Shown here piece after piece: positions 13,180 to 25,045 of a stretch of DNA of 64,000 bases. The notes beneath the pieces were generated by a model. That model had not been told where the DNA came from and made no database searches. It saw only the letters and a list, made by a program, of their open reading frames with translations. Each line of letters starts with the position of its first letter. The stretch's first letter is position 1. A program made the translations under genes and the position numbers. Source of the stretch: Hansfordia pulvinata (Eukaryota > Ascomycota > Sordariomycetes > Xylariales); NCBI GenBank assembly GCA_006538405.1, contig BJKQ01000005.1, forward strand, positions 2,418,001-2,482,000. The letters are read 5' to 3'.

Positions 13180-14662
13180 TGTTAGTATTTTCATAGTCGG
13201 TATGCTCCGCGTGTGCTGCTGCCAACTCGGAGCGCGGGCACACACGTGTCCAAGCGGGCGGGAGAGGTCTTGTGATTAAGTGGTATTTGATTATTCCTGT
13301 TCCTGTGCCTGGTGTCCTATGTGCCATGTCGTGTGCCCTGTGCCAGTCAAAGTTTCCGACGGCAACAAGTGGAACGTCGAGTGATGAATAGGAGGAGCTC
13401 AGGGACTGCCCAGATGACTGCGGTGGAGAGAGCTGGCTACATCAATACGAGCAAGTACCTTACTCGTAGTACCCGTACCTTACCCAGACCCGTGGACGGC
13501 GGCATTGTATATCTGTAACTGGCACATGCAGATCCGCCTCCAAGTCAAGACTGGGCAGCAGCCCCCCTGGGCAGGTCGTCGTGGGCCAATGGACCGAATG
13601 GCAAGCCGACGCCAGGTGCGGAGGTCGCAGTCGGGAAATCTGGTATCGGCCAGTGCAGCAGCGCCGTAACTCGTAGCATGGCTGGGATGAGACCATTCCA
13701 GGTCGCCATGTCGCCTTACGGATACCAGGTAGGTAAGGTACGCACCTAGAACCCAGGGTACCTACCTACTCATAATCATAGCACGGTAGTAAGAGCTACG
13801 AGTAGATAGTCTTTCTCCCTGCTGATTTCCTTTCCTTCTTTCTTTGCTTCTCGAATCACGCAAGCCAATCTCATCTCTGCCGGGGCTTGAGAGACGAGCC
13901 GGGATGGGTATCTCCACGCTACCTGAAAGGGGAGACGGCCTTCACCTCCTTGACGAGCGATCGGAAGCGACCTTGCAGCCGTCGTGGTTAGTGGGCCCAT
14001 TAGCGCCTCGAACGAGCCTCTTGCCTCTTCCCCCCTTGTTCGCCGATCGGCAAGCCCGCGGACTTGAGTTGGCGTGCGTTGGAAGGTGAATCGTCATCGT
14101 GCGAGCTGAGCTGCACAGAGCCATGCCCATGCGCCAGCCTCCCGATTGCCAGGCGGGCCGGTGTGGAATCGAGGTTCGGACGGGAGCGCAACGGACAAAA
14201 AGAGGAAGGGCGCGCAAGATCGGCAGAGAGGCGGCGGGCTTTGGTTGTATTTCTCTCTCTCACTCTCTCTCCCCCTGGCGTGCCTGGCACTGATGAGATC
14301 CGTGGCACGTCCGGACGAGTCGCGCGGGACGGGAGATCCCAGAGATCGTCGGCGCCGGCGCGCGCTGGTGGGCTGGCTGGTGCGCCCGCGCCCTCCCTGC
14401 AGGACGGAACGGAGGACCGGTAGTAGGTGGTGCGTCAAGGTCGAGAGGTAACTACCTAGCTTGTACGACTGGAGTGCGATACATACCTCTAACAAGGTAC
14501 CGACGGCACCCTCAATAAACCTGGTCGCGAGCGTGGCCGCCATCGCCGGGGGTCTCTCAGGGCAATGGGCTGAGGCTCCGGATGGCCACTCACAGCAGCT
14601 CGCTTCTGTGGCATGGCGGAGCGGTGGCTTGGTGGCTGGGGCGACGGGCAGGTTAGGTTAGG

Positions 14663-14675
14663 TACGAGTACTCGT
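14663..14675. repeat. Palindromic form of the dispersed motif (ACGAGTACTCGT)
   Basis: The 12-bp perfect palindrome ACGAGTACTCGT is two motif units fused head to head. The same palindrome recurs near 47501 and 59760. Confidence 0.85.
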
Positions 14676-17239
14676 CGTCACAAGGTCCGATATATGTATG
14701 GATGTAAATAAATACAACGATGGCGCGGCGGCGTCCAATAGCCGCCCACGAGCCTCCCGCTGGACGCCAACGTCCGGGGGACATGGGATTGATGAGGGGA
14801 GAGGCCGTTGCCATCGTCGGTCATGGATCAACGCCATCTGGAATTTCCAGACCGGCCGGAGAGAGAGAAAGACCGCATCACGCACAGCACACCGCGCACA
14901 GGTTGACGATACATCCTAACAAAATGTACGAGTACCTCATGTATAGGACGGGCCCGCGCCTCTGCCCCGGCAGCAGGACGGCGATGACGCCCGCATCGCC
15001 ACGTCGATGTTGGAGCCACGCACCCTCCGAACCGATGAGCCAGGGCAATCAAGAGCAGGCTGACACGAAACACCAATGCTTCCAAACTTTCTGAGTAGGT
15101 ACGGTGGGCAGGTGTAGGTACGAGTGCAGGAGAACTGCACACTGCAGGGTTGGTTGCCCAGCCCAAGGCGCCCCATATCCCATCCCAGTGTCCCAGTCCC
15201 AGAGTCATCATCAGACGGAGACAGCAGCCATCAACTTGAAGGTACGAGTGTCGTATGCGCGAAGCTGGTGCGGGTCCGGAGGAAGTGCGTGAACCGGGAC
15301 GGCCTGCCCCTTTCCAATTACCAGCGCTATTCGCCATACCTGTCGCGCGGCACGTCAAAACGGACACACGACGGGACGGCCCACCGCGGGTGGCAAAGTG
15401 CTGAACCCAACCTACGAGTGCATGTGAGCCAGGAGGCCATGAGGACAGAGAGTCTCGTACTCGTCTTATTAGGTACCTAACCTATGGATTTAATGCCCCT
15501 GCCCCTTTCGAGGCGATCTCAAAATCATCGGGCGGGTTTTTAGTACAGTAGTACGCGAGTAGGCCGTCCCTGGGGCTACCTCCTCTGCGATGGGCTGCGA
15601 TCCAGGGCGGTACTACGGGCTGCCACCGTGACTGGATAGCGCCCCAAGATAGCGCGTCTCCCAGCGGGCTCCAGTGGAGGACAAAACGCACATCGAGCTG
15701 CTGCAGGGGCACGCAATGGGGATACCTGTCCAGTGGATCCATCCGTCCATCCCGGGGCGCCCGCCAGCCACAGCGACAGCGCGGTAGGTCACGTTGGTTG
15801 CTGCACGCCGGCGGACTCGTTCCATTCGCCCATCTGCCGTGCCTGGCGCCGGGCCCCATCTGTATCAACCGCGGCATTCCCAGCGCCAGGATTGGTCGCG
15901 ACGCGCACGGGGAATGTGCACGAGGTGGGAGCTCCGGGCAACTCAGCATGCCACTCCTGCGATGCGTCGGGCCACCCCCTCTCCCTCCTCAGAGATGCAA
16001 GCCCGGTAGTCTCGAGACACCGACCGCGGAGAGGCTGTCCTGTGGCCCCAATCGTGCCACCCCTCATGTCCCAGAGCCTGTCACTATCGAGTCAGCCCGC
16101 GCCGTTTCGCGTACTGTAATACTCGTAGGGCCTGTCAGAAAGCGCGCGTGTGCCGTGTGTGCGCGCCGTTGGACCGCAGGCGCCTCCGACCGTGCCTGGC
16201 CTGCAAATGCATCTCCATCTACCGGGCACCCGCACGTCGTCCGTACGACTACCAGGTACGCGTACCAACGTTCCCTTGCCAGGCCGCACATGCCTGGACA
16301 GCGAATCCCGCAAATTTCACGGCCAGAGACAGCGCTGCACTCGTATACTGAATCGAAATGCCCGCGTGCTTGTCGGCACATGGAGCAGAATGGAACCTTC
16401 AGTGCTTGCTCGTCCTGCGACGGCCGGGGCAGCACGGTTCCAGGAACGGAGACGGGCTCATCTGTCGAGGAACCTGAATGTTAGCAGGTCGTGTCATGCC
16501 TGTACTCGTACCAAGTGGATGCTGCACCGAACGGACCGCGGGCGTGTAAAGTGGCCGGTACGAGCACTCGCGGCCCAAATGCATGTGAGGACGGGCTCAA
16601 CATGTTGGCCACAGGTGCATCAACCTCGAGCTTGCTTGACCCGCGACTTGTGCGCGGGCGCGTGCGAGCGGCCAGGCCCCCTTATCTCACCATGTTGCTA
16701 CTTGACCGAGGAGTTGCTTCGAAGCATTCAAACAAGCATCACGCTCTTGAGCAACTCTCGACGTTTCTGCACCTTACCGGGCCTGTTTGCACAGCCCTAC
16801 GAGTATCCGCCTCTTCTTGTGTAGAACGGGCCACTGGCGATGAGCGAGCGAACAGTGGCTGCTCGGATGAGTGTCCAGTACTGTCGCGCTGCCGTACGAA
16901 TACACGGGGCAGGGAAATACACTCGAACACACACGTTCCGGACCGTAATAACCAAGCAAAATTCGCACGTTTAGCACCAAGCACACCTGGCAAACGTCAA
17001 GCACCCAACCGTCTCCTTAGCGCGGGCGACTCGGGTGCCGGTTCATCCCTGCGCGCCCCGGTTTTATCCCCTATCAGAAACCCACGCAGGCACGGCAGGC
17101 GCGTCTACATTCCAGGTACGCCGAGCCTGGGCCTGCTCTGGGCCTGCAGTCCCCGTAGGCGCGGTCGCGGCTTGTCTCGGGCAGGTAGCGCTGGCATCCA
17201 AAGTACCGCGTCTAGGCACTGAGGTACCCAAAGTCGCTT

Positions 17240-17849
17240 TGGCAGGTGTGGGCCCTCTCCTTTTCCTCCCTTTCCCTCCTCCGCCCCCGTCGACTCTTTT
17301 CTTCCCTCCCGCCCCAGACCTTTTGGCCGAACGTTTTCCGCAAACCATCGCTCGTCCTGCCCTCACCACCCTCCCACGACGCGGCGTCGAGACGTGAGAC
17401 CGTCTTAGTCTTCCATTGCACTTCTCTTTGGCCTCTTCCTTCCCACATCCTTCTTTCTCATCTCTTCCCTCCCACTCCCCAGTGTGCGAGGTGCCATTCG
17501 TTCGTTACATATTGTTTCCTGCCAACCCACGCCACGCCACCTCTGCCTTTGTGCCCCGTATCGCCACCCTGCCGTTGTCTTCGTGAACACCCAGAGCAGC
17601 CCAGCTTTACCCATACCAACGACTTCTCTCTCGCGACGACACCCACGACACGGCAAAGCCCTAATATACTCATCACTTACGCCATAGTTCCGGGACGATT
17701 TGACCTCTAGTCACCTATCCGGGCGCCTGGCAACCACCAGAAAGCCTCGAGCGTCAACCTCCTGCGGCGCTCTTTACTTTGGTGAGGTCCGAGGCGTCAC
17801 CAGACAAGCACTCCAGAATCTTGCAGCGGCTCCTGCTTAGCTGCCGTCC
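17240..17849 (+). promoter_or_regulatory. Pyrimidine-rich promoter and 5' leader of the GT31 gene
   Basis: From about 17250 to 17640 the + strand is dominated by C and T with many CTTCC/CCTCC blocks, typical of promoters and leaders of well-expressed filamentous-fungal genes. It ends at the ATG at 17850. Exact transcription starts cannot be read from the sequence. Confidence 0.5.
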
Positions 17850-19541
17850 ATGACAATGGGAGCGAAAATGCCTTCATCACACCAGAGATTCTTCAGCATG
17901 CGGAATCCGTTCTCCAGGTGTGTAATGTTTGCCGTGGCACTGTTGATGCTACTGGCCATCACCTGGAAATCGGACCGCATCGAGAACGTGGGTACCCGGA
18001 TCATCAAGGCCACTCAGCACCGCGAGCATGCCGCAGCCGAGCAAGCCGGCGCCGCGCCCGCCGACACCCAGACTCCTCTAAACGAGCCGCCCGTCCCGCA
18101 GCAGAAGCTTTCCGATGCGGACTTTGTTCCCGTGTCCACTCACAAGATGAATTGCGACATGGATCCTGCTCGCATGGAGGACGCCATGGGCAAATGGGGT
18201 CTGGAGGATGGTTTCCAGTACTTCAAGCGCTACGTCAAGATCAACCGCCAGCCCGTCGACCGCAAGGACATCACCAACCTCAACCAGCAGTTCCTGCCTG
18301 ACCACTTTACCACCTACCAGCGCGGCACTCTCAACGGAGTCCAGCAGCAACAGTGCCACCAGCCACTCGAGGTCCCCGTTCCCGAATCGCCCTACCCCGC
18401 CACGGCCAACCTGTCGGACTTCCTGTTCGGTGTTTCGACCACCTACAAGCGATTCAGTTCCGAGAAGACGAGCCCCGTCAATGAGTGGTCGTACTGGATG
18501 ACTGACGGCCGAGGCCACTCGAACGGCGCCAAGCTCGTTCTCCTTCTCCTCGACGCCAGCGAGGAAGAGATTCTCCACACGAAGTCTGTCTTGCAGAACA
18601 TCGGAATTGATGTCGACGTGTACCACTCGGACTCTTCCATGGAGATGGCCGTCCGCTACCTGACTCTGGTCCCCACTTTGTACAACCACCCCGAGAGAGT
18701 GCACCGCAAGTGGCTTGTCGTTTGCGACGATGACACCTTCTTCCCGAACCCCCACCGTCTGGCCAATAGGCTCCAGACCTTCGACCACAACGAGCAGCTG
18801 TATATCGGAGTCCTGTCTGAAGATGTGAGCAATGTCGACCGCCACGGTTCCCAAGCCTTCGGCGGTGCTGGTGTCTTCATCTCGGTGCCTCTTGCTGAGC
18901 AAATCTCGATTCTGTACGAGGGATGCCGTACCGACCAGAAGGTCCAGGAATCCAACTCCGGCTGGGGCGCGCAGGGTGACATTCTGCTTCGCAAGTGTAT
19001 CTACGAGAACACCGAGACTCGTCTCACTCTGCTGCCCGGTCTCTACCAGCTCGACTTGTACGGCGACCCGTCCGGCTTCTACGAGGGTGGCCTGGAGCTC
19101 CTGTCTCTGCACCACTTCAAGGGTGGCGGCTGGCACGTCGCTCTCCCCGCCGAGTACACCAAGCTGGCTACTCTGGGTGGAGAGGACCTGACTCTGATGC
19201 GCTTCCGTACCACCGACAACTTCATCATCTCGTCTGGTTTCAGCGTTGCACACTACCCCCTTGGTATCAACTTCAACACCCACCAGCTCGAGAGAACGTT
19301 TGGCGCCGCTCCTCAGGACAAGGGCTGGAACATGGACTGGGCTTTCGGCCCTCAGCGAGCCAACCTCCAGAAGACTGGCCGCAAGATGAGCTGGGATCTG
19401 CAGGAAGCCGTTTACAACGTCGAGGAGAACACTCTGACTCACTACTACGTGCGCAAGTCGAACGACTGGAGGTGGGTCGACCAGTTTGGCGAGCCCATGT
19501 CGACCGCCGACGGTCTCATCGAGCTGGTCTGGATTCCCTGA
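17850..19541 (+). CDS. Type II membrane glycosyltransferase, family 31 (Fringe-like)
   Basis: This is a single-exon gene of 563 residues. A short basic cytoplasmic tail is followed by one hydrophobic segment (about residues 24-39), then a stem and a lumenal catalytic domain, which is the layout of Golgi type II glycosyltransferases. The motif LVVCDDDTFF places an Asp triad at residues 293-295. It matches the metal- and sugar-nucleotide-binding DxD of Fringe-like GT31 enzymes. Further Fringe-family features are FGGAGVF and SGWGAQGDILL downstream and a long C-terminal beta-rich region. It probably transfers a sugar from a nucleotide donor to a glycoprotein or glycan in the Golgi. Donor and acceptor cannot be told from sequence. 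An ATG two codons downstream is an alternative start. A 454-codon ORF on the opposite strand is a shadow. No motif-type dispersed repeat occurs in the gene. Confidence 0.88.
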   Translation: MTMGAKMPSSHQRFFSMRNPFSRCVMFAVALLMLLAITWKSDRIENVGTRIIKATQHREHAAAEQAGAAPADTQTPLNEPPVPQQKLSDADFVPVSTHKMNCDMDPARMEDAMGKWGLEDGFQYFKRYVKINRQPVDRKDITNLNQQFLPDHFTTYQRGTLNGVQQQQCHQPLEVPVPESPYPATANLSDFLFGVSTTYKRFSSEKTSPVNEWSYWMTDGRGHSNGAKLVLLLLDASEEEILHTKSVLQNIGIDVDVYHSDSSMEMAVRYLTLVPTLYNHPERVHRKWLVVCDDDTFFPNPHRLANRLQTFDHNEQLYIGVLSEDVSNVDRHGSQAFGGAGVFISVPLAEQISILYEGCRTDQKVQESNSGWGAQGDILLRKCIYENTETRLTLLPGLYQLDLYGDPSGFYEGGLELLSLHHFKGGGWHVALPAEYTKLATLGGEDLTLMRFRTTDNFIISSGFSVAHYPLGINFNTHQLERTFGAAPQDKGWNMDWAFGPQRANLQKTGRKMSWDLQEAVYNVEENTLTHYYVRKSNDWRWVDQFGEPMSTADGLIELVWIP

Positions 19542-21330
19542 GTGGCTCCATTCATAACTTTGGATGATGTAACGAACGAAACATTTATGACGGCTCGCAA
19601 ATAGAGCAGACTTCTCCTTCTCGACTCAGTCCTCCCGGAGACATTCATGGGACCTGCAGCAGCAAACTGCCACCGATAGACCTCCCTTTTCCCGGCTCTC
19701 CCTTTATTTCCCGCCTGAACGCCCGTTACCTCCACATCGGCTTGCGAATGACACGGCAACTGGACTGTCTACGGCTCGTTGGTTCAGCAATGCTCATCGA
19801 ATTCCGATTCAATTCTGGATACCCTTGTCATCTGGCGGCAGCGCTCAAAACCAAGTGCCGGCACCAATTGGACCACACGGACTGCTTGACGCAACAGAAC
19901 CTACAGTCCTGCGGCGCCTGCGCTGGACACTTGCATCAGTCCACCATAATGCCTAATCCTGCGCCTTGTGGTCCTTTCTCATCAGCCCTGTTGTCCACGA
20001 CACGCTTGGGCCTACAGAACGCCCAACACCACGCATTATACATTACCATCACCCTTCTTCTCTACTTCCCCTGGATACTTCCCTCGGGCACGCTTTTTCT
20101 CTTTCACATCGGCGAGACCCGGCGTTCAGCGATGAGTCATTACAGCATCCCGTAGCATTTTCCTTCAGTCGACCCCCCGTTCGAGTTTTCAAGTCGTCAC
20201 TCGAACAGGCAAAGCAGAAACAGTCTCACTCTGGACCGGCAGGCCAGGGATCCCTTCTCCTTCTGCCCTTTCTCTGTACCATACGGCGAGACATACCCAC
20301 TGTGGCCGAGTGGGGAAGCATCCAGATCTGACCTTGAAGCTGTTCAAAGCTCTAGGCCGGGGCAGTTCTCGAAACAGGTCGCTGCGTGCGATCTTGTGGT
20401 TGGCGAGGAGCCTTGAGGCAAGCGGCTGGTGACGCCGTTGACTGCCATGCAAAGGACTGTTCAAACTCCATACTCAGAATCGAAGTGCTCGAAATGAGAT
20501 GGGCGGATTCCGGGATGGGGGGCTACGCGGGCTTTGTACATGAGGTTCTGCAAAATATTTACTAAAAAAAAACGACTGAAAATGCACCAAAGCTGTTGAT
20601 TGTGCCTTTTTGCGTGATGTGATGGTTGCGATGGCTGTTGAGAGAGATGGTATTGGGAGGCCAGACGAGATGGTCACTGACTGGGAGGGCCTCTTGTGCC
20701 TCAGTTGCCCGGACTCCTGGGACCGGGCATGTAAGCCATGGCGCATGCAACCAAGAACGAGGTGATGGAGTGTGCTGCGGGCGGCAGCTGATGTATAAGA
20801 ATTACCTTGAAGAGTTGCTGCGGGTGCTGCGATGCAGACTGGAGGCGTTGAATACCTAATACCCACCCAATGAGATGGTGTGGCTCTCCGCTGGGCTGTG
20901 AGGCCGTTCTGGAGGTACGTACCGCCAGTGCGACCAACGACATGCATCAGGACCTGCTCGGTCCCCATGGCGGGGCATGAGGTCATTTGTTTTGGTGCCC
21001 ACGCAGCATAGGTAAGCATCGAGCGCCCTCTGCCGCTGCCTCGTCGTCGCTTGCATGCGGAGCGGACGGACTGCCAGCATCTCTTCTGCCTCTATTCACT
21101 ACCACTGTGTGCTTGTGCAGCTATCGCCCGACCTCGCAGCCTCGAGACTCGCACCCTCTGGCGGTCATCGGGCTGGCCAACAATGACCCGCAGCTGACAT
21201 TTGACACCCGACACTTCACACCTCCCCCGCCTCCCGCGGCGTGCTGCTCGACCAGGCGCCCTCCCATCGCCGCCGACGCCGCTCGGCTCACCACGCTGCC
21301 CCGAGAACGACGGAGACGACTACGGCAGCC
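19542..21330. other. Intergenic region between GT31 gene and palA
   Basis: No supported gene. The first part is the 3' untranslated region of the glycosyltransferase gene and the last part is the leader of the PalA gene. Open frames are short. I see no tRNA and no dispersed TACTCGTA motif. Confidence 0.55.
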
Positions 21331-24129
21331 ATGCAGAGCAATATCCTCGCCGTGCCCTTCCGCAAGGGCACGCACCTGTCTCTCTCGGCTGCCGTGCGGC
21401 AGTACATCTCCACCAAGTACGACCAACATCCCGACATGTTCAGCCAGGACTTGCAGGTCATCGACACTCTGCGCCGCGACGCCGTCAACATTCGCGAGCC
21501 CCATCACAGCGGCGCTCGCAAGATACAGACATACGCAGCTCAGCTCGTGTGGATGGGCGGCAAATTCCCCATCGACGTGAGTTGCGACCCCTTTCTTTCT
21601 TTCTGTCCCATCGGCAGCGATGCCGCATGGCCGCACAGGAACTGACAAGTATGCCCTGCTGCCAGATTGGTGCCGACTTCACCTGGTATCCCTCGCTGGG
21701 ATACAACACGGAGCGCCCCGTGATCCACAACAACCTCAAGTTCGAACTGGCCAACATCCTCTACAATCTCGCCGCCCTCTTCGCCAGCCTCGCAGTCGCT
21801 AGCAATCGCTCTGATACCGAAGGCCTCAAAACGGCCGCCAGCCACTTCAACCATGCAGCCGGCGTCCTCAAGCACATCAAGGACAACATCATCCCCGAGA
21901 TGCGCACCACCCCGCCCGACGACATGGACGAGCACAGCCTCGAGTCCCTCATCCAGCTGCAGCTGGCCCAGAGCCAGGAGTGCTTCTGGCAAAAGGCCGT
22001 TATGGACGGCTACAAGGACGCCTCCATTGCCAAGCTGGCCGCCCGTGTCTCGGATCTCTACAACCTCGCTGGCGAGGCCGCCATCCGCTCCGAGGCCATC
22101 AGCAGCAGCTGGATCCACCACATGAGTGCCAAGCACCACCACTTTGCCGCGGCCGCCCAGTATCGCATGGCCTGCGAGTGTCTCGAGAAGCGAAGGTACG
22201 GCGAGGAGATTGCTCGGCTCAAGGACGCCGTCGCTTGCGTCAACGAGGGCCTGAAGGAGAGCAGAGGCGGGTACTTGAGCAAGGTCATTGTCGAAGACCT
22301 GACCAAGCTCAAGAAGAAGGTGGAGGAGGACCTCAAGCGAGCCGAGAAGGACAACGACGTCATTTATCTTCGTACGTACGCAGCTCGCCCGAAAACGTGT
22401 CACGCGACCCCGTACTGACCAGCTAGAAACCGTACCCGCCAAGTCGGACCTGAAGCTCCTCGAACGGGCCAACATGGCCATGCCGCGCGTGCCACCCCAG
22501 GTGTCCACGCCATTGGAGTACCTTGGCGAGAAGGGCGAATTCGGACCGGCGCTCTTCACCAAGCTGGTCCCCTACTCGGTTCACATAGCCGTGTCGATCT
22601 ACGAGGAACGGCGCGATCGTCTCGTCAACCAGAACATATCCGAGCTGGAGGCTCTCAACGAGCGCATCCACGAGACGCTGTCCTCCCTCAATCTGCCCGG
22701 ATCTATCCAGGCATATGAGAAGCCCCTGGGTCTGCCCGGCACTCTGGTACAGCATGCCGAGGAAATCCGGCAGGCTGACGCGATACATCGACTGCAAAGG
22801 AGCTTTGCCGACATTGACAAGCTGCGTGCTGCCGACATGGCTGTCTTTGAGGAGGGCAAGGAGCTGCTTCAAGTGGAAGAGGAGGAAGACCAGCGGCTCC
22901 GCAGGAAGTACGGCACGGATCGGTGGTCACGCCCGGAGAGCCGGACGGAGCCTGCAGAGGGCATGAAGCTGTGGAAACAGGTTTCAGATGCCGAGGGGTG
23001 GTTCGCCAACAGCGCGAGCAGCGACGACGTGGTGCGACAGAAATTCTACGCAATCGAGCCCACGCTTGCCATCCTGATGGGCCCGGACCGTGGCATGATG
23101 GACTTTGTCCCGTCGTCGAGGCGCACGGAGATCCCCGAGTCTCTGAAGCCCGCCATCAACCGCCTGCGCAGCGCCTACAACGACGTGACCCGGCTGGAAA
23201 GCCGGCGGAGGCGCAAGGCGGAGGCGCTGAAAGAGAAGGCACGGAGCGATGACATCAAGTCGGACATCCTGGCGGAAGCGTCGCGGCTGGAGCGCAGCCA
23301 GGCGGTGGCCACGGCGATAGTGCCGGCCCATTTCGAGGACTTCTTCGATCGGCGGCTGGACTCGCTGTACGAAGCGGACCTGGAGCTGGTGCAAAAGGAG
23401 GCGGACGAGCAGGAGAAGCTGACGTCGGACTTGGTGCGGGTGAACCGCGAGTTCGAAAGCCAGAAGAAGTCGGCCGGCGACAAGAGCACGCGCGAACGCG
23501 AGCAAGCGCTGCAGAAGCTGGAGAACGCCTACTACAAGTACAAGGAGCTGACGAGCAACGTCGAGGTGGGGCGCAAGTTCTACAACGATCTGAGCCGCAT
23601 CGCCGGGGGATTCCGAGACGGGGTGCGGTCGTGGGTTTCGGAGCGGAGGAACGAGGCGCGCATGCTGGAGGACGAGCTGAGTATGCCGCCCCTGAGCAAC
23701 CTGCACCTGGCGTCGTCGGGAGCAGCAGCCGGGGCGATGGAGCAGCAGGCGCAGCATCAGCAACAGCAGCATCAACAGCATCAACAGCAGCTGCAACAGC
23801 CACCGGCCGGGTTCTACAGCGGGCAAGCTGCGCAGGCGCATGATCAGCGGTACCATGCGCCGCCGCCGCATGCGCAAAGCCCGCCAGCCGAGGCGCGCAT
23901 CCAGTCGTGGGCGCCCGCGGCGGAAACGGTGGCACCGCAGCCGCAGCAACCGGCCCGCGCGAACCCGATGCAGGCCATGTGGTCGCCGGAGATGGGCATC
24001 AAGTTTTCCGGCAGCGGGGGCCCAGGGGGTGGGCTCGACCCAACAGGCTCTGGGGCGAGGGCGCCGCCCTCCGGCAGCCGACCGCAAAGCGGCACGTGGG
24101 ACCCCAACAGTGGAATCAGGTTCGGCTAG
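21331..24129 (+). CDS. palA: PalA/Rim20-like BRO1-domain pH-signalling scaffold
   Basis: Three exons (21331-21576, 21666-22371, 22427-24129) encode 884 residues. Intron 1 is 89 nt and phase 0. Intron 2 is 55 nt and phase 1, with a GTACGT donor, TACTGAC branch and CTAG acceptor. The N-terminus (NILAVPFRKGTHLSLSAAV) and the following helical repeats form a BRO1 domain to about residue 385. A long coiled-coil V domain follows, to about 720, then a Gln/His-rich segment (about 755-777) and a Pro/Gly-rich tail. In the Pal/Rim pathway this family binds ESCRT-III and the YPxL motifs of PacC/Rim101 on endosomal membranes, allowing PacC processing at alkaline pH. Length and domain order fit PalA rather than Bro1, which has a longer proline-rich end. 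Two copies of a W-x-P-x-x-G-I-[KR]-F motif lie near the C-terminus (W836, W875). No PacC site (GCCARG) was noticed in the near promoter. Confidence 0.9.
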
Positions 24130-24522
24130 GCGCCGAACACCTCGCGGCGCCGGGGCAAGACTGTGCGGGACGGATGACCAGGTCTGGTGAATGCTGCTTT
24201 TGGTGCGAGAAGAGCTATCTTCTCGGGCCTGACTGCCGTGCATGTTACTTGGAGCGGGGGCACCTGATAGGTCTGCTGCGGCATCTTAGAAATAGAATGA
24301 GATCCCTTTTCCCTTCAAGGACAAGAATACGATATGGGCATGTTTGAAAGGGCAGGTTTCTCGCTGTCTCGTCAAGCTGATTGGCGGCCACGACGTGGAA
24401 GTTCGCGGGGCGGTCAACTATGTTCGTGTCGAACTGTTCAGGTGACGTCAGCTGAAGATTTCGTGCATATTTCAGATCTGGTCGGAGGCAGTCATTTGAC
24501 AGGCATGTCAAAAGTAGGATGC

Positions 24523-24528
24523 AAAAAA
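24523..24528 (-). terminator. Pol III terminator downstream of tRNA-Gln
   Basis: Read on the minus strand this is a run of six T about 35 nt past the tRNA 3' end, the usual RNA polymerase III stop signal. Confidence 0.6.
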
Positions 24529-24562
24529 CAAAGACGACTCAAGGTAGTCGGGGTAATCTGTG

Positions 24563-24654
24563 AGGTCCTACCGAGGATTGAACTCAGGTCTCAGGAAGTT
24601 TGAATGCTGGAATAGCGTCAAAATCCTGCGTGCTGACCACTACACTATAGAACC
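24563..24654 (-). tRNA. tRNA-Gln (anticodon UUG) with 20-nt intron
   Basis: On the minus strand the acceptor strand GGTTCTA pairs with TAGGACC (one G-U pair), with U as discriminator. The D arm is followed by an anticodon stem CAGGA/TCCTG. The T arm is CTGAG-TTCAATC-CTCGG (one G-U pair). Between the anticodon stem strands are 27 bases. Taking the loop as TTTTGA before the intron and T after it gives anticodon TTG, which reads the CAA codon for glutamine. The intron is then about 20 nt, at the canonical place one base 3' of the anticodon. The spliced length is 72 nt, normal for this tRNA. The A box (TAGTGTAGTGG) and B box (GTTCAATCC) are intact. Confidence 0.92.
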
Positions 24655-25045
24655 TTGGGGAGACATGCTCGGACTCAAAATCTGGTTAGATCAATCTATG
24701 ACCCCCAATATCTGTAGATGCAGCTGGAGGCACGGGTCACTGCTTACAGTCATAAGCTGGAGTATATGCACCTAAGCAGAAGCCGCCGATATCCGCATGC
24801 CGGAGACGTGCCGCAATGACCTCACACGGCACACGGCACCCTGTCGGAGTTGACTTCTCTCTCTTTCTCTCATCCACCATTCATCACCAACACACGTTCC
24901 AATTTCATCAGCAGCGAGAGGCCTCCTCTGCGTCCCGCGGCGCGGCAAAGTAGCGGCACCTCCATCCACGCACACAACCGCTCCCCCTTCCTTATTACCA
25001 CCAACCCACCACGCAGGCGCCGGCTCGCCCGACGATGCAGGCACC

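Larger units (their letters stand above)
12501..17239. other. Gene-free region, part 4
   Basis: No supported gene. It contains a G15 tract, further TACTCGTA motifs (about 13453, 13797, 14662, 14927, 16122, 16502 and 16800) and TAGGTACC-type stretches. Several ORFs of 220-245 codons between 15.8 and 17.2 kb overlap one another on the same strand in different frames. They have no recognisable domain and are Arg/Pro/Ser-rich, so I do not call them. Confidence 0.5.
24130..25045. other. Intergenic region holding a tRNA gene
   Basis: The region lies between the end of palA and the HMG-CoA lyase gene. It contains the tRNA-Gln described separately. The last 200 bases are a C-rich leader for the lyase gene. 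No protein gene is visible. Confidence 0.6.

Noticed and set aside
15798..17222. Three overlapping plus-strand ORFs of 224-243 codons
   Set aside because: They overlap one another in different frames, contain the dispersed motif, and show no domain. Chance frames in GC-rich DNA.
18078..19442. 454-codon ORF antisense to the GT31 gene
   Set aside because: It mirrors a strongly conserved sense gene in GC-rich codons and is Val/Glu/Leu-rich with no domain.
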